A stretch of DNA of 16,213 bases from Oscillibacter sp. CAG:241 (lineage in GTDB: Bacteria > Bacillota > Clostridia > Oscillospirales > Oscillospiraceae), in assembly GCA_000435975.1 (NCBI GenBank), contig FR884132.1:1-16213 (forward strand). The letters run 5' to 3'. Position numbers and translations under genes: made by a program. How positions within the stretch are numbered: position 1 is the first letter of the stretch; every line of letters begins with the position of its first letter. The notes beneath the pieces were generated by a model. That model had not been told where the DNA came from. It was given only the letters and a program-made list of their open reading frames with translations, and did not search any database. Below are positions 6,828 through 14,800 of the stretch, one piece after another.

Positions 6828-7993
6828 AAAAGACCTCCACCTTTCAGAACGCCCTGATCTGGTTCGGGGCAGGCGTCTCCCTGGCGGAGATCCTTACCGG
6901 CACGGCCTTCGCCCCTCTGGGCATGGGTAAGGGCCTGCTGGCCATCCTCATCGGCCACGTCATCGGCTGCGGCATGATGCTGCTGGCGGGTCTCATCGGC
7001 GGCCGCACCGGCCGCAGCGCCATGGAGACCGTGAAAATGAGCTTCGGCCAGAAGGGCGGCCTGCTGTTCGCTCTGCTGAACGTGCTGCAGCTGGTGGGCT
7101 GGACCGCCATCATGATCTATGACGGTGCCCTGGCCATCGGCGGCATCTTCGACGTTGGCCGTTGGGTCTGGTGCCTGGTCATCGGCGCATTGATCCTGCT
7201 GTGGATCGTGGTGGGCGTCACCGACCTGGGCTGGATCAACAAGATCACCATGGCCGCCCTGTTCGTGCTGACCCTGGTGCTGTGCAAGGTGATCTTCTTC
7301 TCCGGCAGCGCCATGGCCGCCCCCTCCGGTGAGGGCCTGACCTTTGGCGCGGCAGTGGAGCTGGCGGTGGCCATGCCCCTGTCCTGGCTGCCCCTGATCA
7401 GCGACTATACCCGCCAGGCCCAGAAGCCCGTCCGGGCCACGGCAGCCAGCGTGGTCACCTACGGTCTGGTATCCTGCTGGATGTACGTCATCGGCATGGG
7501 CGCAGCCATCTTCACCGGCGAGTATGACATCGCCGTCATCATGGTCAAGGCCGGCCTGGGCATTGCCGCCCTGGTGATCCTGGTGTTCTCCACCGTCACC
7601 ACCACGTTCCTGGACGCCTGGTCCGCCGGCATCTCCGCCGAGTCCCTGTCCAGGAGGGTCAGCGGCAAGACGGTGGCCATCATCACCACTGTGGTAGGCG
7701 TGGCCGGGGCCATCCTGTTCCCCATGGACGATATCACCGGCTTTCTGTACCTGATCGGCTCCGTGTTTGCCCCCATGATCGCCGTGCAGATTGCCGACCA
7801 CTTCCTGCTGCACCGGGACCGCTTCGCCGTGGCCGCCGACGCCCGGAACCTGGTGATCTGGCTCATGGGCTTTGTGGCCTATCGCCTGCTGATGGGCGTA
7901 GACACCCCCGTGGGCTACACCCTGCCGGACATGGTGCTGACCATCCTTCTGTGTGTCATCGCGGAGATGCTGAAGCCCTCCGTGAAGCAGTAA
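6824..7993 (+). CDS. cytX: CytX, putative hydroxymethylpyrimidine permease (NCS1 family)
   Basis: The 389-residue membrane protein has about 11-12 hydrophobic helices and an N-terminal region (LIWFGAGVSLAEILTGTAFAPLGMGKG) typical of the CytX branch of nucleobase-cation symporters. Other family-like parts are VGWTAIMIYDGA, MPLSWLPLISDYTRQAQKP and FLDAWSAGISAES. CytX members are found next to thiamin genes under TPP riboswitches and are assigned to hydroxymethylpyrimidine uptake on that basis. The same context holds here: the start overlaps thiD, and cytX is last in the operon. With ThiD, ThiM and ThiE it completes salvage without thiC. No T-rich terminator follows; the palindrome at 8011-8044 is the only strong hairpin downstream. 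Confidence 0.93.
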   Translation: MKKTSTFQNALIWFGAGVSLAEILTGTAFAPLGMGKGLLAILIGHVIGCGMMLLAGLIGGRTGRSAMETVKMSFGQKGGLLFALLNVLQLVGWTAIMIYDGALAIGGIFDVGRWVWCLVIGALILLWIVVGVTDLGWINKITMAALFVLTLVLCKVIFFSGSAMAAPSGEGLTFGAAVELAVAMPLSWLPLISDYTRQAQKPVRATAASVVTYGLVSCWMYVIGMGAAIFTGEYDIAVIMVKAGLGIAALVILVFSTVTTTFLDAWSAGISAESLSRRVSGKTVAIITTVVGVAGAILFPMDDITGFLYLIGSVFAPMIAVQIADHFLLHRDRFAVAADARNLVIWLMGFVAYRLLMGVDTPVGYTLPDMVLTILLCVIAEMLKPSVKQ

Positions 7994-8010
7994 CCCCCCC
8001 AAAACCTGTC

Positions 8011-8044
8011 ATTGCGAGACCAGTCCGCAGACTGGTCTCGCAAT
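8011..8044. repeat. Perfect 15-base palindromic element downstream of cytX
   Basis: ATTGCGAGACCAGTC and GACTGGTCTCGCAAT are perfect arms around CGCA, flanked by CTGTC and CCATTT. The pattern CATTGCGAG...CGCAATCC resembles short dispersed intergenic palindromes found in many Clostridia and other gut genomes; that comparison is from memory. No T-run follows, so termination would be weak. It may be a mobile miniature repeat or a 3'-end stabiliser of the thiamin mRNA. The rest of 7994-8180 holds no gene I can support. Confidence 0.75.
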
Positions 8045-8180
8045 CCATTTCTGAAGTGTAACGTTTGTTCCCTTTGAGCGGCTGTTTCGATGCATAGCAT
8101 GTTCGACACCGGGAAAACAGGAAATCAGCTTATATTCGCAGAAAAGCCGCATTTCAGGCCGGTAACTTCCGAGCATTCTG

Positions 8181-8210
8181 TTGAAAACAGAGCTATCCTT
8201 GTGATACAAT
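8181..8210 (+). promoter_or_regulatory. Promoter of the GNAT gene
   Basis: TTGAAA (8181-8186), an 18-base spacer ending in the extended -10 element TGA, then TACAAT (8205-8210). It gives a leader of roughly 45 bases before the GTG start. Confidence 0.7.
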
Positions 8211-8260
8211 ATGCACATGCCAACAGGCAGGAGACAAGGCAAATGAAAAGGAGTAACCAA

Positions 8261-8767
8261 GTGAGAATACAACATAAAAACCTGACAATCCGCCAGGCCG
8301 GGGCCGCCGATGCCAAGCAGCTTGCCGCCTGGTGGAATAACGGTGCCGTGATGGCACACGCAGGCTTCCCCAACGGCTTGGGAACGACCGAGGAAGAAGT
8401 CGTAAAAGGCCTTGGCAACGGTTCTCTGGTCATTGAGGAAAGCGACCGTCTGATTGGCGAGTGCAATTACCACAATATGTCGGATGGAGTTGCAGCAATT
8501 GGCATTAAGATCTGCGAAACCGATTGTCGGAACCGTGGCGTCGGCAGAAAGGCTTTGAGTATGCTGATTGGTTGGCTGTTCCGAAACGGCTATGCCAAAA
8601 TCATCCTCGATACGAACTTGACGAACACAAGAGCGCAGCACGTTTACGAATCACTTGGATTCCGCAAGGTACGAACCAATATCGACTCTTGGAAAGATCA
8701 GCTCGGTCGGCTTCAATCATCGGTTGATTATGAGTTGGTTGAGCAGGATTTTGTCAGTTATGAGTGA
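8261..8767 (+). CDS. GNAT-family N-acetyltransferase
   Basis: The 168-residue protein has a GNAT fold: an N-terminal strand (NLTIRQAGAADAKQLAAWW), the central strand pair LIGECNYHN and AAIGIKIC, the acetyl-CoA pyrophosphate loop RNRGVG (90-95, matching R/Q-x-x-G-x-G/A) with the helix KALSMLIGWLF, and the C-terminal NTRAQHVYESLGF that closes the fold. It should transfer an acetyl group to an unknown amine. The segment MAHAGFPNGLG and the ending LQSSVDYEL are conserved in a stand-alone group I have seen in Firmicutes. I chose GTG 8261 because AAAAGGAG lies 7 bases upstream and homologues begin MRIQ-x-x-LTIR; ATG 8243 is the alternative. GC content is visibly lower than in the thiamin operon, the promoter and terminator are private, and strong palindromes lie on both sides, all suggesting separate acquisition. 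Confidence 0.85.
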   Translation: MRIQHKNLTIRQAGAADAKQLAAWWNNGAVMAHAGFPNGLGTTEEEVVKGLGNGSLVIEESDRLIGECNYHNMSDGVAAIGIKICETDCRNRGVGRKALSMLIGWLFRNGYAKIILDTNLTNTRAQHVYESLGFRKVRTNIDSWKDQLGRLQSSVDYELVEQDFVSYE

Positions 8768-8836
8768 GGGAACCATCAATCCATGAGCAGGCACCACAGG
8801 CAGAGCATATAGAGCAGCTTGTTCAGCGGGTAAAGC

Positions 8837-8868
8837 GGAACAGGCATGACCGAGGTCATGCCTGTTCC
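8837..8868. repeat. Perfect 14-base inverted repeat after the GNAT gene
   Basis: GGAACAGGCATGAC and GTCATGCCTGTTCC are perfect arms around CGAG (15 pairs if the loop shrinks to two bases). Neither side has a T-run. It lies between convergent genes and may help end transcription from either side; on the minus strand it is the only strong hairpin downstream of the symporter gene with a short TTTA behind it. Confidence 0.6.
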
Positions 8869-8899
8869 AAGAAATTCAAATTTTACTGTCTTACCAGCA

Positions 8900-8924
8900 G
8901 AGAGGCTCCCGCCTCTCATTTTTT
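8900..8924 (+). terminator. Intrinsic terminator of the GNAT gene
   Basis: The stem GAGAGGC/GCCTCTC (7 pairs, loop TCCC) is followed by A and six T residues (8919-8924). It ends just before the convergent symporter stop codon. Confidence 0.85.
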
Positions 8925-8928
8925 ATGC

Positions 8929-10263
8929 TTATTTCCACTGGAACGTCACCATGCCATAGACATAGATGAACAGGATGGCCACGGGGACCACATACTGAAA
9001 CATCGGCTTCATCCATTGCCGCACCTTCAGGCCCCGGCCGGCGTTGGCCTCCAGCAGGAAGCTGTCCCATCCCCAGCCGAACCGGTTGCAGCAGAACAGG
9101 GCAAACACCAGGGACCCCAGGGGCAGAATGTTGTTGGACACCAGGAAATCCCACAGGTCCAGCCAGGAGGTGCCCTCTGCGAAGGGCTGGAAGTGCAGCA
9201 CGCTGTAGCCCAGGGCCGTGGTCAGCGCCACCAGGAAGATGCACCCGCCGCAGACCAGGCACCCCACCGGGCGGCTCCATCCGGTAAGATCCCGCACCAT
9301 GGCCAGTATCTCCTCGCACACCGCCAGCACTGTGGACAGGGCCGCAAACACCATAAACAGGAAGAACAGGGTTCCCCACCAGCGGCCGCCATTCATGTGG
9401 TTGAACACGGTGGCCATGGTGTCAAACAGCAGGCTGGGGCCGGCGTTGACCTCCACCCCATAGGTAAAGCAGGCCGGGAACATGATCAGCCCCGCCACGA
9501 TGGCCACAAAGGTATCCAGCAGGATGATGTTCACCGACTCCCCCATCAGGGACCTCTCCTTGCCGATGTAGCTGCCAAAAATGGCCATGGCCCCCATGCC
9601 CACCGACAGGGTGAAGAATGCCTGGTTCATGGCGCCCACCACCACGCTGCCGGTGATCCTGGACAGGTCCGGCACCAGGTAAAACCGCAGGCCCTCCGCC
9701 GCGCCGTCCAGGGTGAAGCTGTGAACGGCCAGCACCAGCATCAGCAGCAAAAGCAGCAGCATCATGTATTTGGTGACCCGCTCCAGGCCGCTCTGCAGGC
9801 CGAAGCACAAAACGCCGAAGGCCATCGCCACCGTCACCGCCAGATAGGTCACGTTGACGCCCGGGTCCGCGATCATTGCGGAAAACCCCAGATTCTGGCT
9901 GTTTCCCGTGAGAAACTGCACGAAATAGTACACGATCCATCCGGTGACCACCGTGTAAAACGCCATCAGGGCGATGCTGCCGAATAAGGACACATACCCA
10001 TGGATGTGCCATTTCTGACCCTTTTTCTCCAGCTTCTGATACATGTGGATGGGGCTGGTCTGGGCCGCCCGGCCCACGCAGAACTCCATGGTCATGATAG
10101 GCAGCCCCAGCACCACCAGGCACAGCACATACAACAGCACAAAGCCGCCCCCGCCATACTGGCCGCACATCCACGGGAATTTCCACACATTACCGCAGCC
10201 GATAGCGCACCCGGCGGACAGCAGGATGAACCCCAGCCGGGACCCCAGCTTCTCGCGTTCCAT
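8929..10263 (-). CDS. Sodium-dependent symporter, NSS/SNF family
   Basis: The 444-residue membrane protein has about 11 hydrophobic helices with the LeuT-type start: RLGFILLSAGCAIG then GNVWKFPW (24-31), the broken helix 1 that holds substrate and sodium, and LPIMTMEFCVGR in helix 2. Helix 6 is marked by NQAFFTLSVGMGAMAIFGSYI. Length and the 11-helix layout match bacterial members such as MhsT and Tyt1 rather than 12-helix eukaryotic ones. Substrates in this group are mostly amino acids (Tyr, Trp, Leu, branched chain); the exact one is not readable. The start ATG 10263 has AGGAGA upstream, and a private promoter lies at 10307-10335. It is monocistronic and converges on the GNAT gene. Confidence 0.93.
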   Translation of the reverse strand: MEREKLGSRLGFILLSAGCAIGCGNVWKFPWMCGQYGGGGFVLLYVLCLVVLGLPIMTMEFCVGRAAQTSPIHMYQKLEKKGQKWHIHGYVSLFGSIALMAFYTVVTGWIVYYFVQFLTGNSQNLGFSAMIADPGVNVTYLAVTVAMAFGVLCFGLQSGLERVTKYMMLLLLLLMLVLAVHSFTLDGAAEGLRFYLVPDLSRITGSVVVGAMNQAFFTLSVGMGAMAIFGSYIGKERSLMGESVNIILLDTFVAIVAGLIMFPACFTYGVEVNAGPSLLFDTMATVFNHMNGGRWWGTLFFLFMVFAALSTVLAVCEEILAMVRDLTGWSRPVGCLVCGGCIFLVALTTALGYSVLHFQPFAEGTSWLDLWDFLVSNNILPLGSLVFALFCCNRFGWGWDSFLLEANAGRGLKVRQWMKPMFQYVVPVAILFIYVYGMVTFQWK

Positions 10264-10306
10264 ATCGTCTCTCCTTCTGCATTTTTATTCACATTAGTGT
10301 GGAGTT

Positions 10307-10335
10307 ATCCTATCAAATATTCCGCTTTGCGTCAA
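10307..10335 (-). promoter_or_regulatory. Promoter of the symporter gene
   Basis: On the minus strand TTGACG (10330-10335), a 17-base spacer ending in TGA (extended -10), then TAGGAT (10307-10312). The leader to the ATG is about 37 bases and includes a small CACA/TGTG inverted repeat. Confidence 0.75.
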
Positions 10336-10410
10336 GAAATGATTAAATTTTCACAATGCTTTCCCTGTCTCCCTTTTCCGGGAAGCCTGACAAGTCTGAA
10401 TTAACCGCCC

Positions 10411-10469
10411 AGAAAAAATTGAAAATACGCTCCAAAATCGGCTATTTAAGCCGATTTTGGAGCGTATTT
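10411..10469 (-). terminator. Strong terminator of the VWA-peptide-kinase-PqqD operon
   Basis: Perfect 21-base arms (10423-10443 and 10449-10469) surround ATTTA. On the minus strand the stem ends in GCGTATTT and is followed by TTCAATTTTTTC, a U-rich tail. It lies 16 bases past the PqqD-like stop. The plus strand has only TTGTTC after the stem, so it acts mainly on the minus strand. Confidence 0.9.
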
Positions 10470-10484
10470 GTTCATCATTTAGGA

Positions 10485-10799
10485 TTATTGATCGGTCTTT
10501 GGTTTGGCCGGAGGAGTTGATTCCGGGATTTCCTGAAGATAGCCGGAATTCACAAGGGCCTGAAGAAAATTACCGAAGGATGGAGCAATTATCTCAGTCG
10601 TTGTTTCGTATCGTTCTGCGGCGTCATTTATGATTGATTCAGTGGATAATCCGGATTTAATTTGCGAGAAAAAGTATGCTCCAGTTTCGTTCAGCCCTTT
10701 GACATACGGTACCCTGCCGCGAGCGGGTCCGGTTGCCACCAGGAATTGTTCATCACAGATTTCTGCAAGAACTACTCCGGGAATAACGGTATATTTCAT
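10485..10799 (-). CDS. PqqD-like protein (peptide-recognition domain, RRE)
   Basis: The 104-residue protein has the PqqD layout: N-terminal strands (KYTVIPGVVLAEICDEQFLVA), a central LNETGAYFFSQIKSG matching the family's LNETGA helix, then STESIINDAAERYETTTEIIAPSFGNFLQALVNSGYLQE, the two closing helices. A Pro/Lys tail follows. In PQQ and other RiPP pathways this winged-helix domain binds the leader of a precursor peptide and presents it to the modifying enzyme. Here it follows the HPrK-like kinase by 18 bases and ends the operon. Candidate partners are the 55-residue peptide upstream and the 58-residue peptide beside the divergent radical SAM gene. The ribosome site is weak (GGTGA). Base composition is less GC-rich than the window average. 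Confidence 0.85.
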   Translation of the reverse strand: MKYTVIPGVVLAEICDEQFLVATGPARGRVPYVKGLNETGAYFFSQIKSGLSTESIINDAAERYETTTEIIAPSFGNFLQALVNSGYLQEIPESTPPAKPKTDQ

Positions 10800-10817
10800 A
10801 GTTTTTCACCATTTCTA

Positions 10818-11597
10818 TCACTTTTTTGCCGGATTCATCGCAGGGTCAGACAGGGCTGCCGCCAGGGTATCTCTGCACAATTGGGCAGATTGGATATCTC
10901 CGCGGTTTTTCAGAAGCCAAACCGGGCTTTTCAGCATATTTTCAGCGATTTTACAGGCAGATTTCACTTCCTGCTCCGTATTGCAATCAAACAGGAATTG
11001 GGAAAAGATTTTTCCGGCGGATTCGTGAACGGTCAGTCGTCTGATTTCGTTGATTTTGGCCTGTTCCAGGAATATAATTCCGCCCAATTTAGCGGTCAGC
11101 CGCTGAGACATGTTTTCTTTACCCGTCCAAGGGGATGAAGTGACGAATACTTGGTCATTTTCCATATATACAATGGGTTTATCCCCGTTGATGATCTGAA
11201 CCGCATCGGGACAGAGGAGCTTCCACAGGCAATAATGGGTGGATTTGCCGGTGCCGCTGGGGGCGGTAATAAGCCAAGCCAGGTCCTTCCAGATAAAGGA
11301 AACGGCATGGAACACGATGCGGCCGAAAGCCGTGATGGCAGAGGAGATAGCGGGGCACAGCTCCATATATTCCACATAATATTCCGGGTTCTCGGGCTGG
11401 TAAATACTGGCAGCCTTCCGGAGCCGCTGGGGCGGAATGCGCACCGACGGAATGTCCCGGTCATTTATGGGACAGGGCGGGATATCCCGGGTCGTCCCAC
11501 CATTCTTTTCCAGATACGGAGAAAAATACGGATAGTAATCATCATAGGCGGTGATCACGTCTACGGGAACACCGGCAAGAACAAGTCGTCGTTTCAT
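10818..11597 (-). CDS. HPr-kinase-like P-loop protein of the PqqD-associated type
   Basis: The 259-residue protein resembles the C-terminal catalytic domain of HPr kinase. Walker A is APSGTGKST (112-120), preceded by IVFHAVSF (94-101), the strand before the P-loop. NGDKP (137-141) sits where this group usually has NDDKP, so G138 replaces one acidic residue, while D139 and K140 remain. PWTGK (156-160) and a C-terminal helical part complete the pattern. It lacks the HPrK N-terminal half and is too short to be the carbon-control HPrK. Relatives modify RiPP precursors, for example the lasso-peptide kinases that phosphorylate a serine. The substrate here is unknown; the 55-residue peptide is a candidate. 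No good ribosome site precedes the ATG; a six-codon mini-frame (11594-11614) overlaps it as ATGA and could couple translation. GC content is low for the window. Confidence 0.8.
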   Translation of the reverse strand: MKRRLVLAGVPVDVITAYDDYYPYFSPYLEKNGGTTRDIPPCPINDRDIPSVRIPPQRLRKAASIYQPENPEYYVEYMELCPAISSAITAFGRIVFHAVSFIWKDLAWLITAPSGTGKSTHYCLWKLLCPDAVQIINGDKPIVYMENDQVFVTSSPWTGKENMSQRLTAKLGGIIFLEQAKINEIRRLTVHESAGKIFSQFLFDCNTEQEVKSACKIAENMLKSPVWLLKNRGDIQSAQLCRDTLAAALSDPAMNPAKK

Positions 11598-11621
11598 GGA
11601 TAAAAATTCGTCATGTGTGAG

Positions 11622-11654
11622 AAGCGGAGGGATGGATGAGCCATCCCTCCGCTT
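11622..11654 (-). other. Intercistronic hairpin between the 55-residue peptide and the kinase gene
   Basis: AAGCGGAGGGATGG and its complement form a perfect 14-pair stem with a 5-base loop, 8 bases after the peptide stop. No T-run follows directly; five T residues come 13-17 bases later. It may act as a leaky terminator or as a 3' block to RNases, giving more mRNA for the peptide than for the kinase and PqqD genes. Confidence 0.7.
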
Positions 11655-11662
11655 GTGGTGTT

Positions 11663-11830
11663 TCAGCCGATGATGTTGCCGTGCTGGTCCACGATGACCT
11701 GCTGGCCATCGGGCAGGGTCACGGCATAGCGGCCATTGCCGATGCTTTCCAAAACACTGCCGCTGGGCCTCTGGCCATCAAGGCCCACAACGGTATCCTG
11801 GAGTTCAGGAGGGATAAATTTTGTGTTCAT
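11663..11830 (-). CDS. 55-residue peptide, candidate modification substrate
   Basis: An ATG at 11830 with AGGAG 8 bases upstream opens a 55-codon frame. It starts MNTKFIPPELQDTVVGLDGQ and ends DGQQVIVDQHGNIIG. It has no cysteine, no signal peptide and no membrane segment. The second half (SIGNGRYAVTLPDGQQVIVD) looks like short beta strands. I do not recognise a family. It lies 16 bases after the VWA gene, is followed by a strong hairpin, and precedes HPrK-like and PqqD-like genes. Small gene plus hairpin plus PqqD is the usual layout of a precursor-peptide gene, so it is a candidate substrate with possible target residues Ser23, Ser25 and Ser29 for the kinase. It could instead be a small partner of the VWA protein. 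Confidence 0.7.
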   Translation of the reverse strand: MNTKFIPPELQDTVVGLDGQRPSGSVLESIGNGRYAVTLPDGQQVIVDQHGNIIG

Positions 11831-11846
11831 GGATGTTCTCCTTTCC

Positions 11847-14800
11847 TCACTCCCAAATGGTGCGGGTGTTGTAATGCAGGGTATGGGTGACGCCGTGGAC
11901 TTCGGTGCCGTCCAGGGTGACCCAATAGGGGGTGACCTCCAGGGTACCGGAGCCGGAGAGGCTCTGCTGGGTGATCATGAGCCTGGCGTTCCGGGCAGCA
12001 CCGAACAGGCCGGAGGCCGTATAGAACAGCCGATAGCGGTTGGCGTAGGCAACAGGCACCTTCACGCCGTCCACAATGATGCCGCTTTCCTGATAGTTGG
12101 CCGGGTTATCCACGGCGGAGATCAGGGTGACGCCGCGCAGGCGGAACAGACCATTCCGGACATAGTGCAGGTCCAGATAGGAGTCGCTGACGTACTTGGC
12201 GTAGATGGTGGTGTCCTCCGTGACCTGGTCCAGGTCGGCGGGGATGGTATAGGCCTGGTCGGCGAACCAACCGGCAAAGACCTTGCCGGCGGGGGCCTGG
12301 TAGGCCACCTGGTTACGGACGCCGGTACCGGCGGAAACGGTAAGCTCATAGGTCTTGGCGCCGTCCACCACGGTGACGGTGATATCCTCCACGGTGGGCA
12401 CATCCGCCGAAATGGGAGTGCCATCGGCGCAGTAGGAAGCCATGGTCAGCAGCTGTGTTTCGGCAACGGCGGGAACCGTGCAGTCAGCGGTGCGGGACTC
12501 ATCTTCGGACTTGATCTTGCCAGCGCCAGTGCCCTGGTAGGTGCCGGTGCGGGTGACGCTGTTGGTGACCTCCACGCCGTCCAGGGTGACCCAGTAGGGA
12601 TAGTAGCTGACGGATTCACCGGCCTGGGACCAATAGGTGTTCTTATCCAGGCCGTAGCACAGCATATAGCCATACTTGTCACCAGTGACTACGCTGGCCG
12701 CAGTATAGCTGTTGGACTGGCCCTCCTGCTTCAGGTTGATGGTGATGCCCTTGAAGGCAACGCTCTGGCCCTCCGGCAGGCTGGCAACGGTGGTGCGAGC
12801 TTCGTCAATGGCCTCATAGGTCATCTGGTTTGCCGTGGTACGGGAATTATTGACATAGAAGCCAGCTTCTTTGTAGAGGCTGCGGTCAATGGCGGAAACC
12901 ATATAGAAGCCAATGACATCCAGCTGCCCCTCTGTGTTATGCTCCCAGCAAGACAGAGCCATAGGCTTCAGATAGGCGTTGGGAACCTCCCAGATATAGT
13001 AGGTTTCGCCAGCCTTGGGGGCAAAGCTCAGGCCGGTTTCGCCCTCGGCGAAGGGATAAACCTCGGTACATGCCTCGCTGTTGAAAGCTCCGCCGTAGAG
13101 GTAGCCGCTGGTGACCTTGTCCGTCAGGTTAAACCCGGCGCTGACGGGGTAGGTCTCGGTGGCGCCCACCTGCTTAGCCTGGCCGTTTTCGTCCATCTGA
13201 ACGTGGGCCACATAGAAGCTCTGGGTGTAGGCAAACCAAACCTCGCGGTTGGCATTGGTAGTGGAGACGGTGACGGAAGCCTCCGTCACATCCTTGGTGG
13301 TGACGCCGTCCAGGGTATAGCCATAGTAGGCGGCGCCGGAAATTTCCTTCATGGGGACGTTATAGGTGCCGTATTCCAGGGCCTGGGAGCCGTTCATCTG
13401 GTAATACTCCTGGGCGGCCAGCTGCTTGGCCTTGTCGGGGGACTCCACCTCCACGCCCTTCTCGTTGATGGGCTGACCCTGGGCATTCACCAGGTAGAAG
13501 TGCATGAGGATGGTGCCGCCCTTGGGCGCAACCTGGGGGATTTCGAAGTCCTTGCTGGTTTCCTGATCCTGATAGTCGGTGTAATTAAAGGTAGTGGTGT
13601 CGTTGGTGGGATAGGTCCGATCCTTGCTGAGGCCGTCCTTGAGGGTCACGCGGTACTTCATGACCGCCGGAGTACCCTCGTTGATGTCGCCGACGTTCCA
13701 GTTGAGGGTCTCGCCGCTGCGGGTGACGGTGCCCTGGCTCAGATAGACATCGTATCCACCGGCATTGTACTCGTCCAGGCTGTTGGTAACCTTGGGGTCG
13801 CCGGTGAAGGCCAGGTTCACATACTGGCTCATGGGGTCGGTGACCGAGCCGTTGGTGGCGGCCTTGGCGATGCTGCCGGCGATGGTCTCAAAGGCGGCGG
13901 TGAGCTTGGTCTCCACGTTGTCGTTATTTGCGATGGCAAAATAGCCCTTGGCAGCATCGCTGGCACAGCCTTTCAGCGTGTTCTCGCCCTCGGTACCGGC
14001 CTGGAGGGCCACGGAGAAGATGGTGGTCCCGGCGGCCTTGGCCTGGTTGGCCTCCCAGATGGTGGCGACGCCGTTGTTGGTGCCGCTGGTCCGAGTAACC
14101 GTGCCATCCAAGGCATACACACCATAGCTGAGTCGGCTGGTTTTTCCATGCTCCGTACAGGTGGCATTCACATACGCATTATAGCTCGTGGTAAAAGCGC
14201 CGCCTGAGCCGATCACGGTGTTATAGTCGGGGGTGAAGGCGCCGATGTTGGTGATATTGCCACCTCGAGGGCAACCAATTTCCGTCCACGCCTCACAGTT
14301 TGCATAGGTTGCGGTGGCAACAAAGGGATGGCTGTAGGTGGGCTCACCATCGGACAGGATGACGATGTTCTTCTGCTTGCCGGTGGAAGAAGCAGAGGCC
14401 AGAAGCTGCTGAGCCACATGGATACCGGCCTGCTGATTGGTGCCGCCATTGGCGTATGTTGCCTTGTCTATTGCTTTCTTAAAAGCATCCAGTTCGCTGG
14501 CCGTGTAGAAGTGGCCGCTGTTGTACGCCGTGGCCGTATCGATAAAGGTGACGATGGCGATGCGGGTGGTGCTGTTCTCCGTCAGCAGCTTGTCACCGAA
14601 GGCCTTGGCGGCCTTGCGGGTGTTGGTGAGCTTAGTGCCCTCCATACTGCCGGAGCAGTCGATGACCAGGACCACATCGGAGGTGGTGCTGTAGTTCTTG
14701 CCCTGGATGGTCAGGGTAACCTCATAGAGGCCACTCTCCTCATCCACAGGCTGGGCTTTTTTGCTGAGGTTGATAGAGCCCTCAGCGGGCCATGCGGGTC

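Noticed and set aside
6695..8002. A 435-codon minus-strand frame opposite cytX and thiD
   Set aside because: It is His/Gly/Gln-rich low-complexity translation typical of antisense GC-rich frames. The plus strand encodes clear ThiD and CytX.
8764..9987. A 407-codon plus-strand frame opposite the symporter
   Set aside because: It is a His/Gln-rich shadow. It would start at the GNAT stop and read through the GNAT terminator.
10818..11597. Assignment as the carbon-catabolite HPr kinase/phosphorylase (hprK)
   Set aside because: The N-terminal domain is absent, the length is 259 residues, one acidic residue of the usual motif is changed, and the neighbours are PqqD-like and small-peptide genes.
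11736..14207. An 823-codon plus-strand frame opposite the VWA gene
   Set aside because: It is a Gly/Val/Leu-rich mirror of the VWA coding strand, with no ribosome site or domain. The minus strand has signal peptide, VWA metal site and promoter.
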